From: Streptomyces sp. L-9-10
GTDB taxonomy: Bacteria > Actinomycetota > Actinomycetes > Streptomycetales > Streptomycetaceae
Assembly (NCBI RefSeq): GCF_004151105.1
Contig: NZ_PHRF01000005.1
Location: forward strand, 266,026-330,025
Direction: 5' to 3'
DNA length: 64,000 bases
Shown: piece after piece, positions 1 to 6,955 of the stretch
How positions within the stretch are numbered: the first letter of the stretch is position 1
Layout: each line of letters starts with the position of its first letter
Made by a program: the position numbers and the translations under genes
The notes under the pieces: generated by a model
Seen by the model: only the letters and a program-made list of their open reading frames with translations
Told to the model about the DNA's origin: nothing
Databases searched by the model: none

Positions 1-103
1 TCTGCTGGTCGTGCGCCTGGGAGCGGGTGAGCAGATACGACAGCAGAGCCAGCATCTTCTCCAGGGCCGCTGTGGGTTCCGGGGCGGTGTCGGCGTCCGG
101 CAT
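1..103 (-). CDS. N-terminal fragment of a probable MarR-like regulator (runs off the window)
   Basis: An open minus-strand frame begins with ATG at 103-101 and stays open to base 1 (34 complete codons, MPDADTAPEP...). The visible part is an acidic tail followed by an amphipathic helix (LEKMLALLSYLLTRSQAHDQ). This resembles the first dimerisation helix of MarR-family regulators, but the HTH is outside the window. There is no good Shine-Dalgarno upstream, so the start could differ. It diverges from the P450 operon and could be its regulator; that is inference from position only. Confidence 0.4.
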   Translation of the reverse strand, partial: MPDADTAPEPTAALEKMLALLSYLLTRSQAHDQQ

Positions 104-228
104 GGAGGAACTGTAACGGCAACACCGCGCAAGGGGGCGCAGGTGGCGGCGGTCGGCATTCGGCCAAAGTGGAACGACGGCCTTTCTCCCCTTCCTTCCG
201 CACGCGCAGGCGCGTTAGCGTGACCGAG

Positions 229-253
229 AGTTAATTGCTTTTGTTAGGTAATT
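229..253. promoter_or_regulatory. AT-rich divergent promoter region upstream of the P450 operon
   Basis: This is a markedly AT-rich island (two AATT blocks flanking TTTTGTTAGG) in otherwise GC-rich sequence. It sits between the minus-strand regulator start at 103 and the P450 start at 316. Its composition suits a promoter or operator, but I cannot assign convincing -35/-10 boxes or a clean palindrome. Confidence 0.25.
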
Positions 254-315
254 CGCTCGCCTGCTCGGCTCTCTCCCGGAAGCTCACCCGCGTCCCGCGT
301 GAAGGAGAACCCCCC

Positions 316-1515
316 ATGACCGTCACCGACCACACGCCGCTCCTCACCGCCCCAGCCGCCCGGGGCGGTTGCCCCTTCGCCCCGCCTCCCGAGTACGAAC
401 AGGCACGCGAGGAGGCCCCCGTGACCCGGGTGACGCTCTGGGACGGCTCCCAGTGCTGGCTGATCACCCGTTATGAAGACGTCCGCGCGGTCCTCGGCGA
501 CCCGAGGTTCAGCGCCGACGCCACCCGCCCCGGCTACCCCTTCCTCACCCTCGCGCGCAAGAAGGTGACCGCGGGCGAGTCGAGCTTCATCCGGATGGAC
601 GACCCGGACCACGCCCGGCTGCGCCGGATGCTCACCGCCGACTTCATGGTCAAGAAGATCGAGGCGATGCGCCCCGAGATCCAGCGCCTCACCGATGAGC
701 TGCTGGACCGGATGACCGCCTCCCGGTCGTCGGCCGACCTGGTCACGGAGTTCGCGCTGCCGCTGCCGTCCCTGGTGATCTGCCGGCTGCTCGGGGTCCC
801 CTACGAGGACCACGACTACTTCCAGGAACGCAGCCGCGTCCTGCTGCACAACGATTCGACGGAGGCCGAGGTCCTGACCGCCAGGGACGAACTGGTCGGC
901 TATCTGACCACACTGGCGAAGACCAAGGAGCACGCGCCGGACGACGGCATCATCAGCCGGCTGATGGCCAGGGGCGAACTCACCGTGCCCCAGACGGCGG
1001 CCATGGGGCTGCTGCTGCTGATCGCAGGCCATGAGACGACCGCGAACATGACCGCGCTGTCGGTGCTCGCCCTGCTGCGCGAACCGGACCAGTGGACCCG
1101 GCTCCAGGAGGACCCCTCCCTGGTGAAGGGGGCGGTCGAGGAACTGCTGCGCTATCTGACCATCGTGCACAACGGGGTCACCAGGGCGGCCACCGAGGAC
1201 GTCACCGTCGGCGGCGTGACGATCCGCGCGGGCGAGGGCGTCATCTGCACGCTCAACACCGCCAACCGTGACGGGGACGTCTTCCCGTCCGGCGGGGACC
1301 TCGATGTCACCCGGGACGCCCGCCGCCATGTCGCCTTCGGCTTCGGCGTGCACCAGTGCCTGGGCCAGCCGCTGGCCCGGGTGGAACTCCAGATAGCGCT
1401 GGAGACCATCATCCGACGGTTGCCCGGCCTGCGGCTCGACGTCCCGTTCGAGGACATCCGTTTCCGGGCCGACATGGGCGTGTACGGCGTGTACGGGCTG
1501 CCGGTGGCCTGGTGA
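316..1515 (+). CDS. cytochrome P450 (CYP105-like)
   Basis: Soluble bacterial P450 of 399 residues that would hydroxylate or otherwise oxidise a small molecule using electrons from a ferredoxin. The I-helix oxygen-binding motif AGHETT is at residues 237-242, the K-helix ExxR is E276-R279, and the heme loop FGFGVHQCLG carries the cysteine ligand C348. Length and the N-terminal CPFAPPPEY segment fit CYP105-type enzymes. ATG 316 is chosen over upstream in-frame codons because AAGGAG lies at 302-307. The stop overlaps a possible GTG of the ferredoxin (GTGA at 1512-1515), and ferredoxin and reductase genes follow, so the electron chain is encoded in one operon. The substrate cannot be told from sequence. 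There is no secondary-metabolite gene beside it, so it may be a xenobiotic or terpenoid oxidase. Confidence 0.95.
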   Translation: MTVTDHTPLLTAPAARGGCPFAPPPEYEQAREEAPVTRVTLWDGSQCWLITRYEDVRAVLGDPRFSADATRPGYPFLTLARKKVTAGESSFIRMDDPDHARLRRMLTADFMVKKIEAMRPEIQRLTDELLDRMTASRSSADLVTEFALPLPSLVICRLLGVPYEDHDYFQERSRVLLHNDSTEAEVLTARDELVGYLTTLAKTKEHAPDDGIISRLMARGELTVPQTAAMGLLLLIAGHETTANMTALSVLALLREPDQWTRLQEDPSLVKGAVEELLRYLTIVHNGVTRAATEDVTVGGVTIRAGEGVICTLNTANRDGDVFPSGGDLDVTRDARRHVAFGFGVHQCLGQPLARVELQIALETIIRRLPGLRLDVPFEDIRFRADMGVYGVYGLPVAW

Positions 1516-1538
1516 GCGCCGGAGTGGAGAGGAAGATC

Positions 1539-1733
1539 ATGGAAGTCAGGCTCGACCAGGACAAGTGCTGCGGAGCGGGACAGTGCGTCGTCGCCGCCCC
1601 CGAGGTGTTCGACCAGCGTGACGAGGACGGCATAGCATTCGTACTCGACGCGCGGCCGCCGGCCGCGCTGCACGAGCAGGTACGCGAGGCCGCGCTCATC
1701 TGTCCGGCCGCCGCGATCCGACTGGAGCCATAG
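1539..1733 (+). CDS. 3Fe-4S type ferredoxin
   Basis: A 64-residue acidic ferredoxin of the type that feeds Streptomyces P450s. Cluster-binding cysteines are seen in DKCCGAGQCV (C10/C11 and C16) and in ICPAAAI (C55), with no further cysteine between. This is the 3Fe-4S pattern rather than 4Fe-4S. ATG 1539 is preceded by GAGAGGA. An alternative GTG at 1512 would overlap the P450 stop and add nine residues. It lies between the P450 and the reductase and should be their electron shuttle. Confidence 0.93.
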   Translation: MEVRLDQDKCCGAGQCVVAAPEVFDQRDEDGIAFVLDARPPAALHEQVREAALICPAAAIRLEP

Positions 1734-2965
1734 TGAGCGGAGCGGGAGTGGGCGAAGTCCGGCATGTGACCGTCGTCGGTGCCTCGGCGGCGGGCATGGC
1801 CACCGCCGAGGGGCTGCGCCGGGCCGGCTTCGAGGGGCGGATCACCCTCATCGGCGAGGAGGTCCATCTCCCCTACGACAGGCCGCCGTTGTCGAAGCAG
1901 CTGCTGTCGGGCGCCTGGGAGCCCGAGCGGCTGCGGCTGCGCGGCGAGGACGTGCTGACGGACCTGCGGCTCGATCTGCGGCTCGGTGTCCGGGCGGAGT
2001 CCCTGGACACGGCGGCACGCCAGGTCGTCCTGGCCGACGGCGAACGGATCGGCTACGACGCCCTGGTGGTGGCGACGGGCGCCGCCGCCCGCCGGCTGCC
2101 CGGTACCGAAGGCGTCGCCGGGGTGCATGTGCTGCGCACCCTGGAGGACGCCCTCGGCCTGCGGGACGCCCTGTGCGGCCGGCCGAGGCTGGTCATCGTC
2201 GGCGCGGGCTTCGTCGGCTGCGAGGCCGCCGCGGTCGCCCGTGAACTGGGCGCCGAGGTCACCCTCGTCAGTGATGTCCCGATGCCGCTGTCCGACGTAC
2301 TCGGTCCTGAACTGGGCACGATGCTCGCCGAGGTGCACCGCGACCACGGAGTACGGCTGGAGACGGGCGTGCTCGTCGACGGAGTCGACTCCGAGGACGG
2401 CCGTGTCACCGGGGTGCGGCTGGCCGACGGCCGTACGCTCCCCGCGGACGTGGTACTGGTCGGTATCGGTGCCCGTCCGTGCACCGGCTGGCTGGAAGGG
2501 AGCGGTCTTCCGGTCGGCGACGGCGTGGAGTGCGACCCCACGCTGTACGCCGGGTCGGGGGTCTGGGCGGCCGGCGATGTCGCCTGCTGGCTGCACCCGC
2601 GCACCGGCGCCCCGACCAGGATCGAGCATCGCACGAACGCCGCAGAACAGGGACTGGCCGTCGCCAGGAACATCCTGGCCGGGCCCGGTGCCGCCGTTCC
2701 CTTCGCTCCCGTTCCGTTCGTCTGGTCCGACCAGTACGAGCTGAAGGTGCAGATCTTCGGCCGTACGCGGGAGGCCGACCGTATCCACGTCGTCGAGGGC
2801 GCCGTCGCGGACCGCAAGCTCATCGCGCTCTACGGGCGGGACGGCCGCGTCTGCGGTGCGGTCTCCGTCAATATGGCGCGGGCGGCCCGTCCTTACCGCG
2901 CGCTGGTGGCCGAGGGTACCGACTGGGAGACCGCGGTCGGCGCCCGTACGGAGCTGGTGACCTAG
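1733..2965 (+). CDS. NAD(P)H-dependent ferredoxin reductase (FAD)
   Basis: A 410-residue flavoprotein of the putidaredoxin-reductase/rubredoxin-reductase fold. It oxidises NAD(P)H and reduces the upstream ferredoxin. Visible motifs are the N-terminal FAD Rossmann loop GASAAG, YDRPPLSK near residue 45, the NAD(P)-binding loop VIVGAGFVGCEAA in the middle and the C-terminal FAD motif GVWAAGDVA. The GTG start at 1733 shares its first base with the ferredoxin stop TAG (1731-1733), so translation is probably coupled. A strong hairpin follows the stop. The set P450-Fd-FdR makes this a self-sufficient oxidation unit. Confidence 0.93.
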   Translation: MSGAGVGEVRHVTVVGASAAGMATAEGLRRAGFEGRITLIGEEVHLPYDRPPLSKQLLSGAWEPERLRLRGEDVLTDLRLDLRLGVRAESLDTAARQVVLADGERIGYDALVVATGAAARRLPGTEGVAGVHVLRTLEDALGLRDALCGRPRLVIVGAGFVGCEAAAVARELGAEVTLVSDVPMPLSDVLGPELGTMLAEVHRDHGVRLETGVLVDGVDSEDGRVTGVRLADGRTLPADVVLVGIGARPCTGWLEGSGLPVGDGVECDPTLYAGSGVWAAGDVACWLHPRTGAPTRIEHRTNAAEQGLAVARNILAGPGAAVPFAPVPFVWSDQYELKVQIFGRTREADRIHVVEGAVADRKLIALYGRDGRVCGAVSVNMARAARPYRALVAEGTDWETAVGARTELVT

Positions 2966-2983
2966 AAGGAGCCGGTCTCCTGT

Positions 2984-3016
2984 GAGCGGGTCCGGCCAAG
3001 TCGGCCGGACCCGCTC
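2984..3016 (+). terminator. intrinsic terminator-like hairpin after the P450 operon
   Basis: Perfect 14-bp inverted repeat: arms 2984-2997 (GAGCGGGTCCGGCC) and 3003-3016, 5-nt loop, 18 nt after the reductase stop. It has no long T-tract, as is common in Streptomyces. Confidence 0.75.
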
Positions 3017-3032
3017 TTCGTCGTAGGGGGTG

Positions 3033-3046
3033 TCGAAGCGCTTCGA
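3033..3046. promoter_or_regulatory. LacI-type operator 1 (TCGAAGCGCTTCGA)
   Basis: Perfect 14-bp palindrome with the central CG typical of LacI/GalR operators, 108 nt upstream of the LacI gene at 3141. The identical 14-mer occurs at 13024 and 13211 in front of the sugar transporter and GH3 genes, so the local LacI protein is the likely ligand. Confidence 0.8.
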
Positions 3047-3098
3047 TCCGACTATGGACAGGTCATGGACGTGCCATCTAGTCTCGAAGACGCGTCCG

Positions 3099-3112
3099 TC
3101 GAAGCGCTTCAC
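3099..3112. promoter_or_regulatory. LacI-type operator 2 (core GAAGCGCTTC)
   Basis: Second copy of the operator core (3101-3110) with one degenerate flank (TCGAAGCGCTTCAC). It lies 29 nt before the LacI start, where bound repressor would block transcription. This fits autoregulation, with two sites 66 nt apart. Confidence 0.75.
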
Positions 3113-3140
3113 TCCTCAACCGGCCTGCCTGGAGAGCTGA

Positions 3141-4166
3141 ATGGTCACCCTCGCCGATGTCGCTCAGCATGCCGGAGTGTCCGCCAGCACGGTGAGTTAT
3201 GTCCTCAGCGGCAAGCGCTCCATCTCGGCCTCCACCCGGGAACGGGTCGAGCACAGCATCGAACAGCTCGGCTACCACCCCAACGCCGGTGCCCGCGCGC
3301 TGGCCAGCAGCCGGTCGAACATCATCGCGCTCATGGTGCCGCTGCGGACGGACATGTATGTGCCGGTGATGATGGAGATCGCCATCGCGGTCGCCACCAC
3401 GGCCCGTACCTTCGGCTACGACGTACTGCTGCTGACCGGCGAGGAGGGGCCGGCGGGGGTGCGGCGGATCGAGGGCAGCGCCCTCGCCGACGCGATGATC
3501 CTGATGGATGTGGAGCTGCACGACGACCGGCTGCCGCTGCTGCGGGAGGCGCGGCGCCCCTCGGTGCTCATCGGGCTGCCCGCCGACACCACCGGACTCA
3601 GCTGTGTGGACCTCGACTTCGCCGCCGCCGGCGCCGTGTGCGCGGACCATCTGGCCGGTCTCGGCCACCGTGAGATCGCGGTCATCGGTGAGGCCCCCGG
3701 GGTGTACGAACGCCTCACCGGCTTCGCCGAACGTACATTGAGCGGTCTGCGCGAGCGGAGCGCGGAGCTGGGGCTCCGGCTGCTGCACCGCCCCTGCGAG
3801 GGCAGTTACGCGGCCGTCTCCGCCACCGTCGGACGGATCTTCGACGAACGCCCCGGCACCACCGCGTTCATCGTCCAGAACGAGGCCGCCACCGATCCGC
3901 TGCTGGCCCTGCTCCGCCAGCAGCGGCGCGCCGTACCGGAGGACATCTCGGTGGTCGCCATCTGCCCCGATCAGGTCGCCGTCCATGCCTCCGTACCCCT
4001 CACCTCGGTCGCCGTCCCGGCGCAGGAGATGGGACGGCACGCGGTCGAGCAGGTGGTCGCGAAGCTCTCGGGCCGGGGATCGGACGAAGTCGTGCTGCTG
4101 CGGCCCGAGTTGACCGTACGGGAGAGCACGGGTCCCCGGGCGGCGTCCGGGGACCCGTCGCGATGA
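3141..4166 (+). CDS. LacI-family transcriptional regulator of the xyloglucan-type locus
   Basis: A 341-residue repressor. The N-terminal HTH is TLADVAQHAGVSASTVSYVLSG (residues 3-24), followed by the hinge helix ALASSRSN that inserts into the minor groove of a central CG, and a periplasmic-binding-protein-like effector domain (about 60-330). ATG 3141 is preceded by GGAGAG. Two copies of the GAAGCGCTTC palindrome are upstream, and two more lie between the divergent binding-protein and GH3 genes. I therefore infer that it represses itself and the whole 4183-16156 locus. The inducer is likely a xyloglucan- or cello-oligosaccharide. The operator differs from the CebR box (TGGGAGCGCTCCCA). Confidence 0.92.
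   Translation: MVTLADVAQHAGVSASTVSYVLSGKRSISASTRERVEHSIEQLGYHPNAGARALASSRSNIIALMVPLRTDMYVPVMMEIAIAVATTARTFGYDVLLLTGEEGPAGVRRIEGSALADAMILMDVELHDDRLPLLREARRPSVLIGLPADTTGLSCVDLDFAAAGAVCADHLAGLGHREIAVIGEAPGVYERLTGFAERTLSGLRERSAELGLRLLHRPCEGSYAAVSATVGRIFDERPGTTAFIVQNEAATDPLLALLRQQRRAVPEDISVVAICPDQVAVHASVPLTSVAVPAQEMGRHAVEQVVAKLSGRGSDEVVLLRPELTVRESTGPRAASGDPSR
4130..4156. terminator. bidirectional terminator-like hairpin inside the 3' end of the lacI gene
   Basis: Perfect 10-bp stem (4130-4139 GGGTCCCCGG with 4147-4156), 7-nt loop, ending 10 nt before the lacI stop. It sits between the convergent lacI and GH12 genes (16-nt gap), so it can serve both directions while also being coding sequence. Confidence 0.55.
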
Positions 4167-4182
4167 GCGGGCCGGCGTACCG

Positions 4183-4890
4183 TCAGCCGCCCGACACCGA
4201 GAAGCTGTTCGTGACGAAGTCGAGCCCGCCGGACGACGAGGTGATCTCGTAGCCGAACTGGACGTCCCCGATGGTCTCGTTGCCCCACCAGCCCTTGGTG
4301 TTCTTGATCCACTTGAGGATGGGCAGGATGTCGACCGTGCCGGAGGCGGAGTCCGAGGTGCGCAGGAACGAGAACACCTCGTTGCCGCCGTTGTTCCCCT
4401 TGTACACGTTCCAGGTGTGGCCGCCGAGTGTGGCGGAGCCCTGCGAGGTGCCGAGCGGGCCGACCGCGCCGTTGTGGTTCACCCAGAGCATGACCTCGTA
4501 GCCGTAGTCGGTGTCCCAGATGTCGTACGACGTGTTGTACGCGCCCGAGGACGGCACGGACACGTTGTAGCCGCTCCGGAGCGAGGACAGCGAGTCCAGG
4601 GGTTTGTTGATCACCTTCTTCGCGTTGGGGTACGACTTGATGCCGCCGGTGTTGGGGTGGGAGGCCCAAACCCCCCAGTTCGAGGAGGAGTTTGCCCAGA
4701 CGGTCTGGGAGCCCGCGCCCGAACCCCAGATGTTGTTGTAGAGCGTGTAGCCGTCGGAAGTGGTGTACGAGCCCCACTGGTCCGACGAGGACCAGATGGC
4801 CGCGTGGGCGGGTGCGGCGGCGGAACCGATGAGGGCGGCGAACGCGGCCGCCGGGGCGAGCAGCAGCCTGCCCGGTGTACGGAGGTTCAT
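4183..4890 (-). CDS. secreted GH12 endo-beta-1,4-glucanase / xyloglucanase
   Basis: A 235-residue secreted enzyme with a signal peptide ending near AAPAHA-AIWSS (cleavage about residue 30). The rest is a single GH12 jelly-roll with no carbohydrate-binding module. The two catalytic glutamates are recognised as E132 in YEVMLWVNH and E215 in FGYEITSS, both in their family contexts. GH12 enzymes cut beta-1,4-glucan backbones, and several prefer xyloglucan. It is the last gene of the minus-strand series that starts with the sugar-binding protein at 12950, next to GH42 and GH74, which supports xyloglucan as substrate. The fold is certain; backbone preference (cellulose versus xyloglucan) is inference. 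Confidence 0.92.
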   Translation of the reverse strand: MNLRTPGRLLLAPAAAFAALIGSAAAPAHAAIWSSSDQWGSYTTSDGYTLYNNIWGSGAGSQTVWANSSSNWGVWASHPNTGGIKSYPNAKKVINKPLDSLSSLRSGYNVSVPSSGAYNTSYDIWDTDYGYEVMLWVNHNGAVGPLGTSQGSATLGGHTWNVYKGNNGGNEVFSFLRTSDSASGTVDILPILKWIKNTKGWWGNETIGDVQFGYEITSSSGGLDFVTNSFSVSGG

Positions 4891-4911
4891 GGCGTTCCTT
4901 CCCTGAGGGGG

Positions 4912-4981
4912 CGGTGGGTCAGCGGCTCAGTGGACCGGTGGGCCGGTGGTTCGGTGGATGAGTGGTTCACCGACTCGGTGG
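4912..4981. repeat. degenerate CGGTGG-type tandem repeats between GH12 and GH42
   Basis: About six imperfect copies of a CGGTGG(N2-6) unit fill the gap between the GH12 start and the GH42 stop and run into the last codons of GH42. There is no gene here. The repeat resembles others found at gene ends in this window. Confidence 0.4.
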
Positions 4982-6955
4982 GCTCATGGCGTCCGCGCGG
5001 AGGACCGCCACACCGTGACGGCCCAGCCCGACCGAGCCGTCCACCGCGCGGCCGGTGAGCAGTTCCCGGTGCGGGCCGCCGACCGCGACGGTGACGTCCT
5101 TCGCGCCGTGGTTCAGCAGAAACAGCAGCGCGCCGCGGCGTACCGCCTCCACGCCGTCCGGCAGCCCCTCCAGCACGGGCCGGACACCCGCGCTCTCGGC
5201 CGCCCCGGCGAGGAGCGCGCGCAGCGCCTCCGGCTCGGGGAGCGTCGAGACGTACCAGGCACGGCCGTTGCGCAGGACGGCCGGAAGTCCGGCCAGTTCC
5301 CCGCTCGTGTACGAGGCGACGGTCTCGCCCGTCGACACCTCCAGCTCCTCGGACCACAGCGTGGCCCGGAAGCCGTCGCACTCCACGGTCTCGTCCGCGT
5401 CCAGCGGCCACCACTCGTGGACCGTGCCGATGCCGAACAGCTCCCGCAGCCGGACGTCCATCCCGCCCGCCCGTACCCGGTCGTCCTCGTCGGCGACGCC
5501 CGTCAGGAAGCCGCACACGAGGGTGCCGCCGTCGCGTACGTACCGGACCAGGTTGTCGATCGCGGCATCGGTCAGCAGATACAAGTGCGGTACGACCACG
5601 AGCCGGTACGCGCTCAGGTCGTGGTCGGGACGGGCGAAGCCGGTGCGGAGGTTGGACTCCCACAGGGCGCGGTGCCAGGCGCGCAGCACCTCCGGGTAGT
5701 CGAGACGCGCCGAGAGCCGGCCGTCCTGCTGGTCCGCCCACCAGGAGTCCCAGTCGTGCAGCAGGGCGATCTCGTCGGACGTATGTGTGCCCGTCACCTC
5801 CGGTCCCAGCCGCTCCAGTTCCGCGCCGATCCGCTTGATCTCCTGGAAGATACGGCCCTGTTCGCCCGCGTGGCCGAGCATCCCGGAGTGGAACTTCTCC
5901 GCGCCCTGCCGGGACTGGCGCCACTGGAAGTAGCAGACGGCGTCGGCGCCGCGTGCCACGGACTGCCACGACAGCAGCCGGTTGAGACCGGCCGGCTTGG
6001 GATGGTTGACGCCCCTCCAGTTGACCGCTCCCGCCGCCTGTTCCATCAGTACCCAGGGTCCTCGCGCCTCGGAGCGCGTCAGATCGCCCAGCATCGCGTT
6101 GTACTGACCGCCGTACGGATCCCTCGGATCGGGATAGATGTCGACGGACACCACATCCTCGCGCTCCGCCCATCCCCAGCCGTCCTGGCCGCTCCACAAC
6201 GGCATGAAGTTGCTGGTCACCGGTGTGCCCGGGGTGTGCCGTACGACGATGTCGCGTTCCGCCGTGCAACACTCCAGCAGCGCGTCCGAGGTGAAGCGCC
6301 GGAAGTCGAGGGTGTGCCCGGGGTTGCGCAGGTACTGGGCGCGCCGGGGCGGGATGATCTCGTCCCAGCTGTCGTAGCGCTGGCTCCAGAAGGCCGTTCC
6401 CCAGGCCTCGTTGAGCGCGTCGAGACCGCCGTGCCGGGTGCGCAGCCAGCCGCGGAAGTGGCGTGCCGTCTCGTCGCACCAGCAGTGGGTGCAGTATTCG
6501 TTGTTGATGTGCCACATGCGCAGCGCCGGATGGCCGCCGTACCGCGCCGCGAGATCCTCGGTGAGCGCGGCGGCGTACGCGCGGTAGACGGGCGAGCTGG
6601 GGCAGAACTGCTGCCGCGAACCCCACCACACGGTCCGGCCGTCCTCATCGCGTGGCAGGGTCTCCGGATGACGCGACCCCATCCACGGCGGCGGAGAGGC
6701 GGTCGGGGTGGCCAGGACGACCCCGATGCCGTTCTCCGCCATGAGATCCATCAGCCGGTCGAGCCAGCCGAAGTCCCGTGCACCCGGGCGCGGTTCCAGC
6801 CGCGCCCAGGAGAAGACGCCCAGGGTGACGGAGTTGACCCGGGCCTCCTTCATCAGCCGTACGTCCCGCGGCCAGGTCTCCTCGGGCCACTGCTCGGGGT
6901 TGTAGTCGCCGCCGAAGAGCACACGGCCCCGTGTGGCGTCGTCCAGGGCGGGCAT
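4967..6955 (-). CDS. GH42 beta-galactosidase
   Basis: A 662-residue cytoplasmic enzyme without signal peptide, full length for GH42 (TIM barrel about 1-390, trimerisation flavodoxin-like domain about 390-600, C-terminal beta domain). The acid/base is E153 in HINNEY and the nucleophile is E305 in LMEQAAG. The zinc-cluster cysteines C118, C155, C158 and C160 are all present. It would remove terminal beta-galactose from imported oligosaccharides, such as the galactosylated side chains of xyloglucan. Its ATG shares one base with the stop of GH74 (TGATG, 6953-6957), so translation is coupled. An intracellular GH42 beside a secreted GH74 makes chemical sense in a xyloglucan pathway. Confidence 0.95.
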   Translation of the reverse strand: MPALDDATRGRVLFGGDYNPEQWPEETWPRDVRLMKEARVNSVTLGVFSWARLEPRPGARDFGWLDRLMDLMAENGIGVVLATPTASPPPWMGSRHPETLPRDEDGRTVWWGSRQQFCPSSPVYRAYAAALTEDLAARYGGHPALRMWHINNEYCTHCWCDETARHFRGWLRTRHGGLDALNEAWGTAFWSQRYDSWDEIIPPRRAQYLRNPGHTLDFRRFTSDALLECCTAERDIVVRHTPGTPVTSNFMPLWSGQDGWGWAEREDVVSVDIYPDPRDPYGGQYNAMLGDLTRSEARGPWVLMEQAAGAVNWRGVNHPKPAGLNRLLSWQSVARGADAVCYFQWRQSRQGAEKFHSGMLGHAGEQGRIFQEIKRIGAELERLGPEVTGTHTSDEIALLHDWDSWWADQQDGRLSARLDYPEVLRAWHRALWESNLRTGFARPDHDLSAYRLVVVPHLYLLTDAAIDNLVRYVRDGGTLVCGFLTGVADEDDRVRAGGMDVRLRELFGIGTVHEWWPLDADETVECDGFRATLWSEELEVSTGETVASYTSGELAGLPAVLRNGRAWYVSTLPEPEALRALLAGAAESAGVRPVLEGLPDGVEAVRRGALLFLLNHGAKDVTVAVGGPHRELLTGRAVDGSVGLGRHGVAVLRADAMSPPSR

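Noticed and set aside
244-1353. Long minus-strand open frame opposite the P450
   Set aside because: His/Gly/Arg-rich shadow translation typical of antisense frames in high-GC coding DNA; no domain, and the plus-strand P450 is unambiguous.
316-1515. Assigning the P450 as a tailoring enzyme of the 49800 cluster
   Set aside because: It is about 48 kb away with many primary-metabolism genes between, and has its own redox partners; no sequence link was found.
4912-4981. CRISPR-like repeats
   Set aside because: Units are 6-12 bp, degenerate and without spacers; no cas genes in the window.
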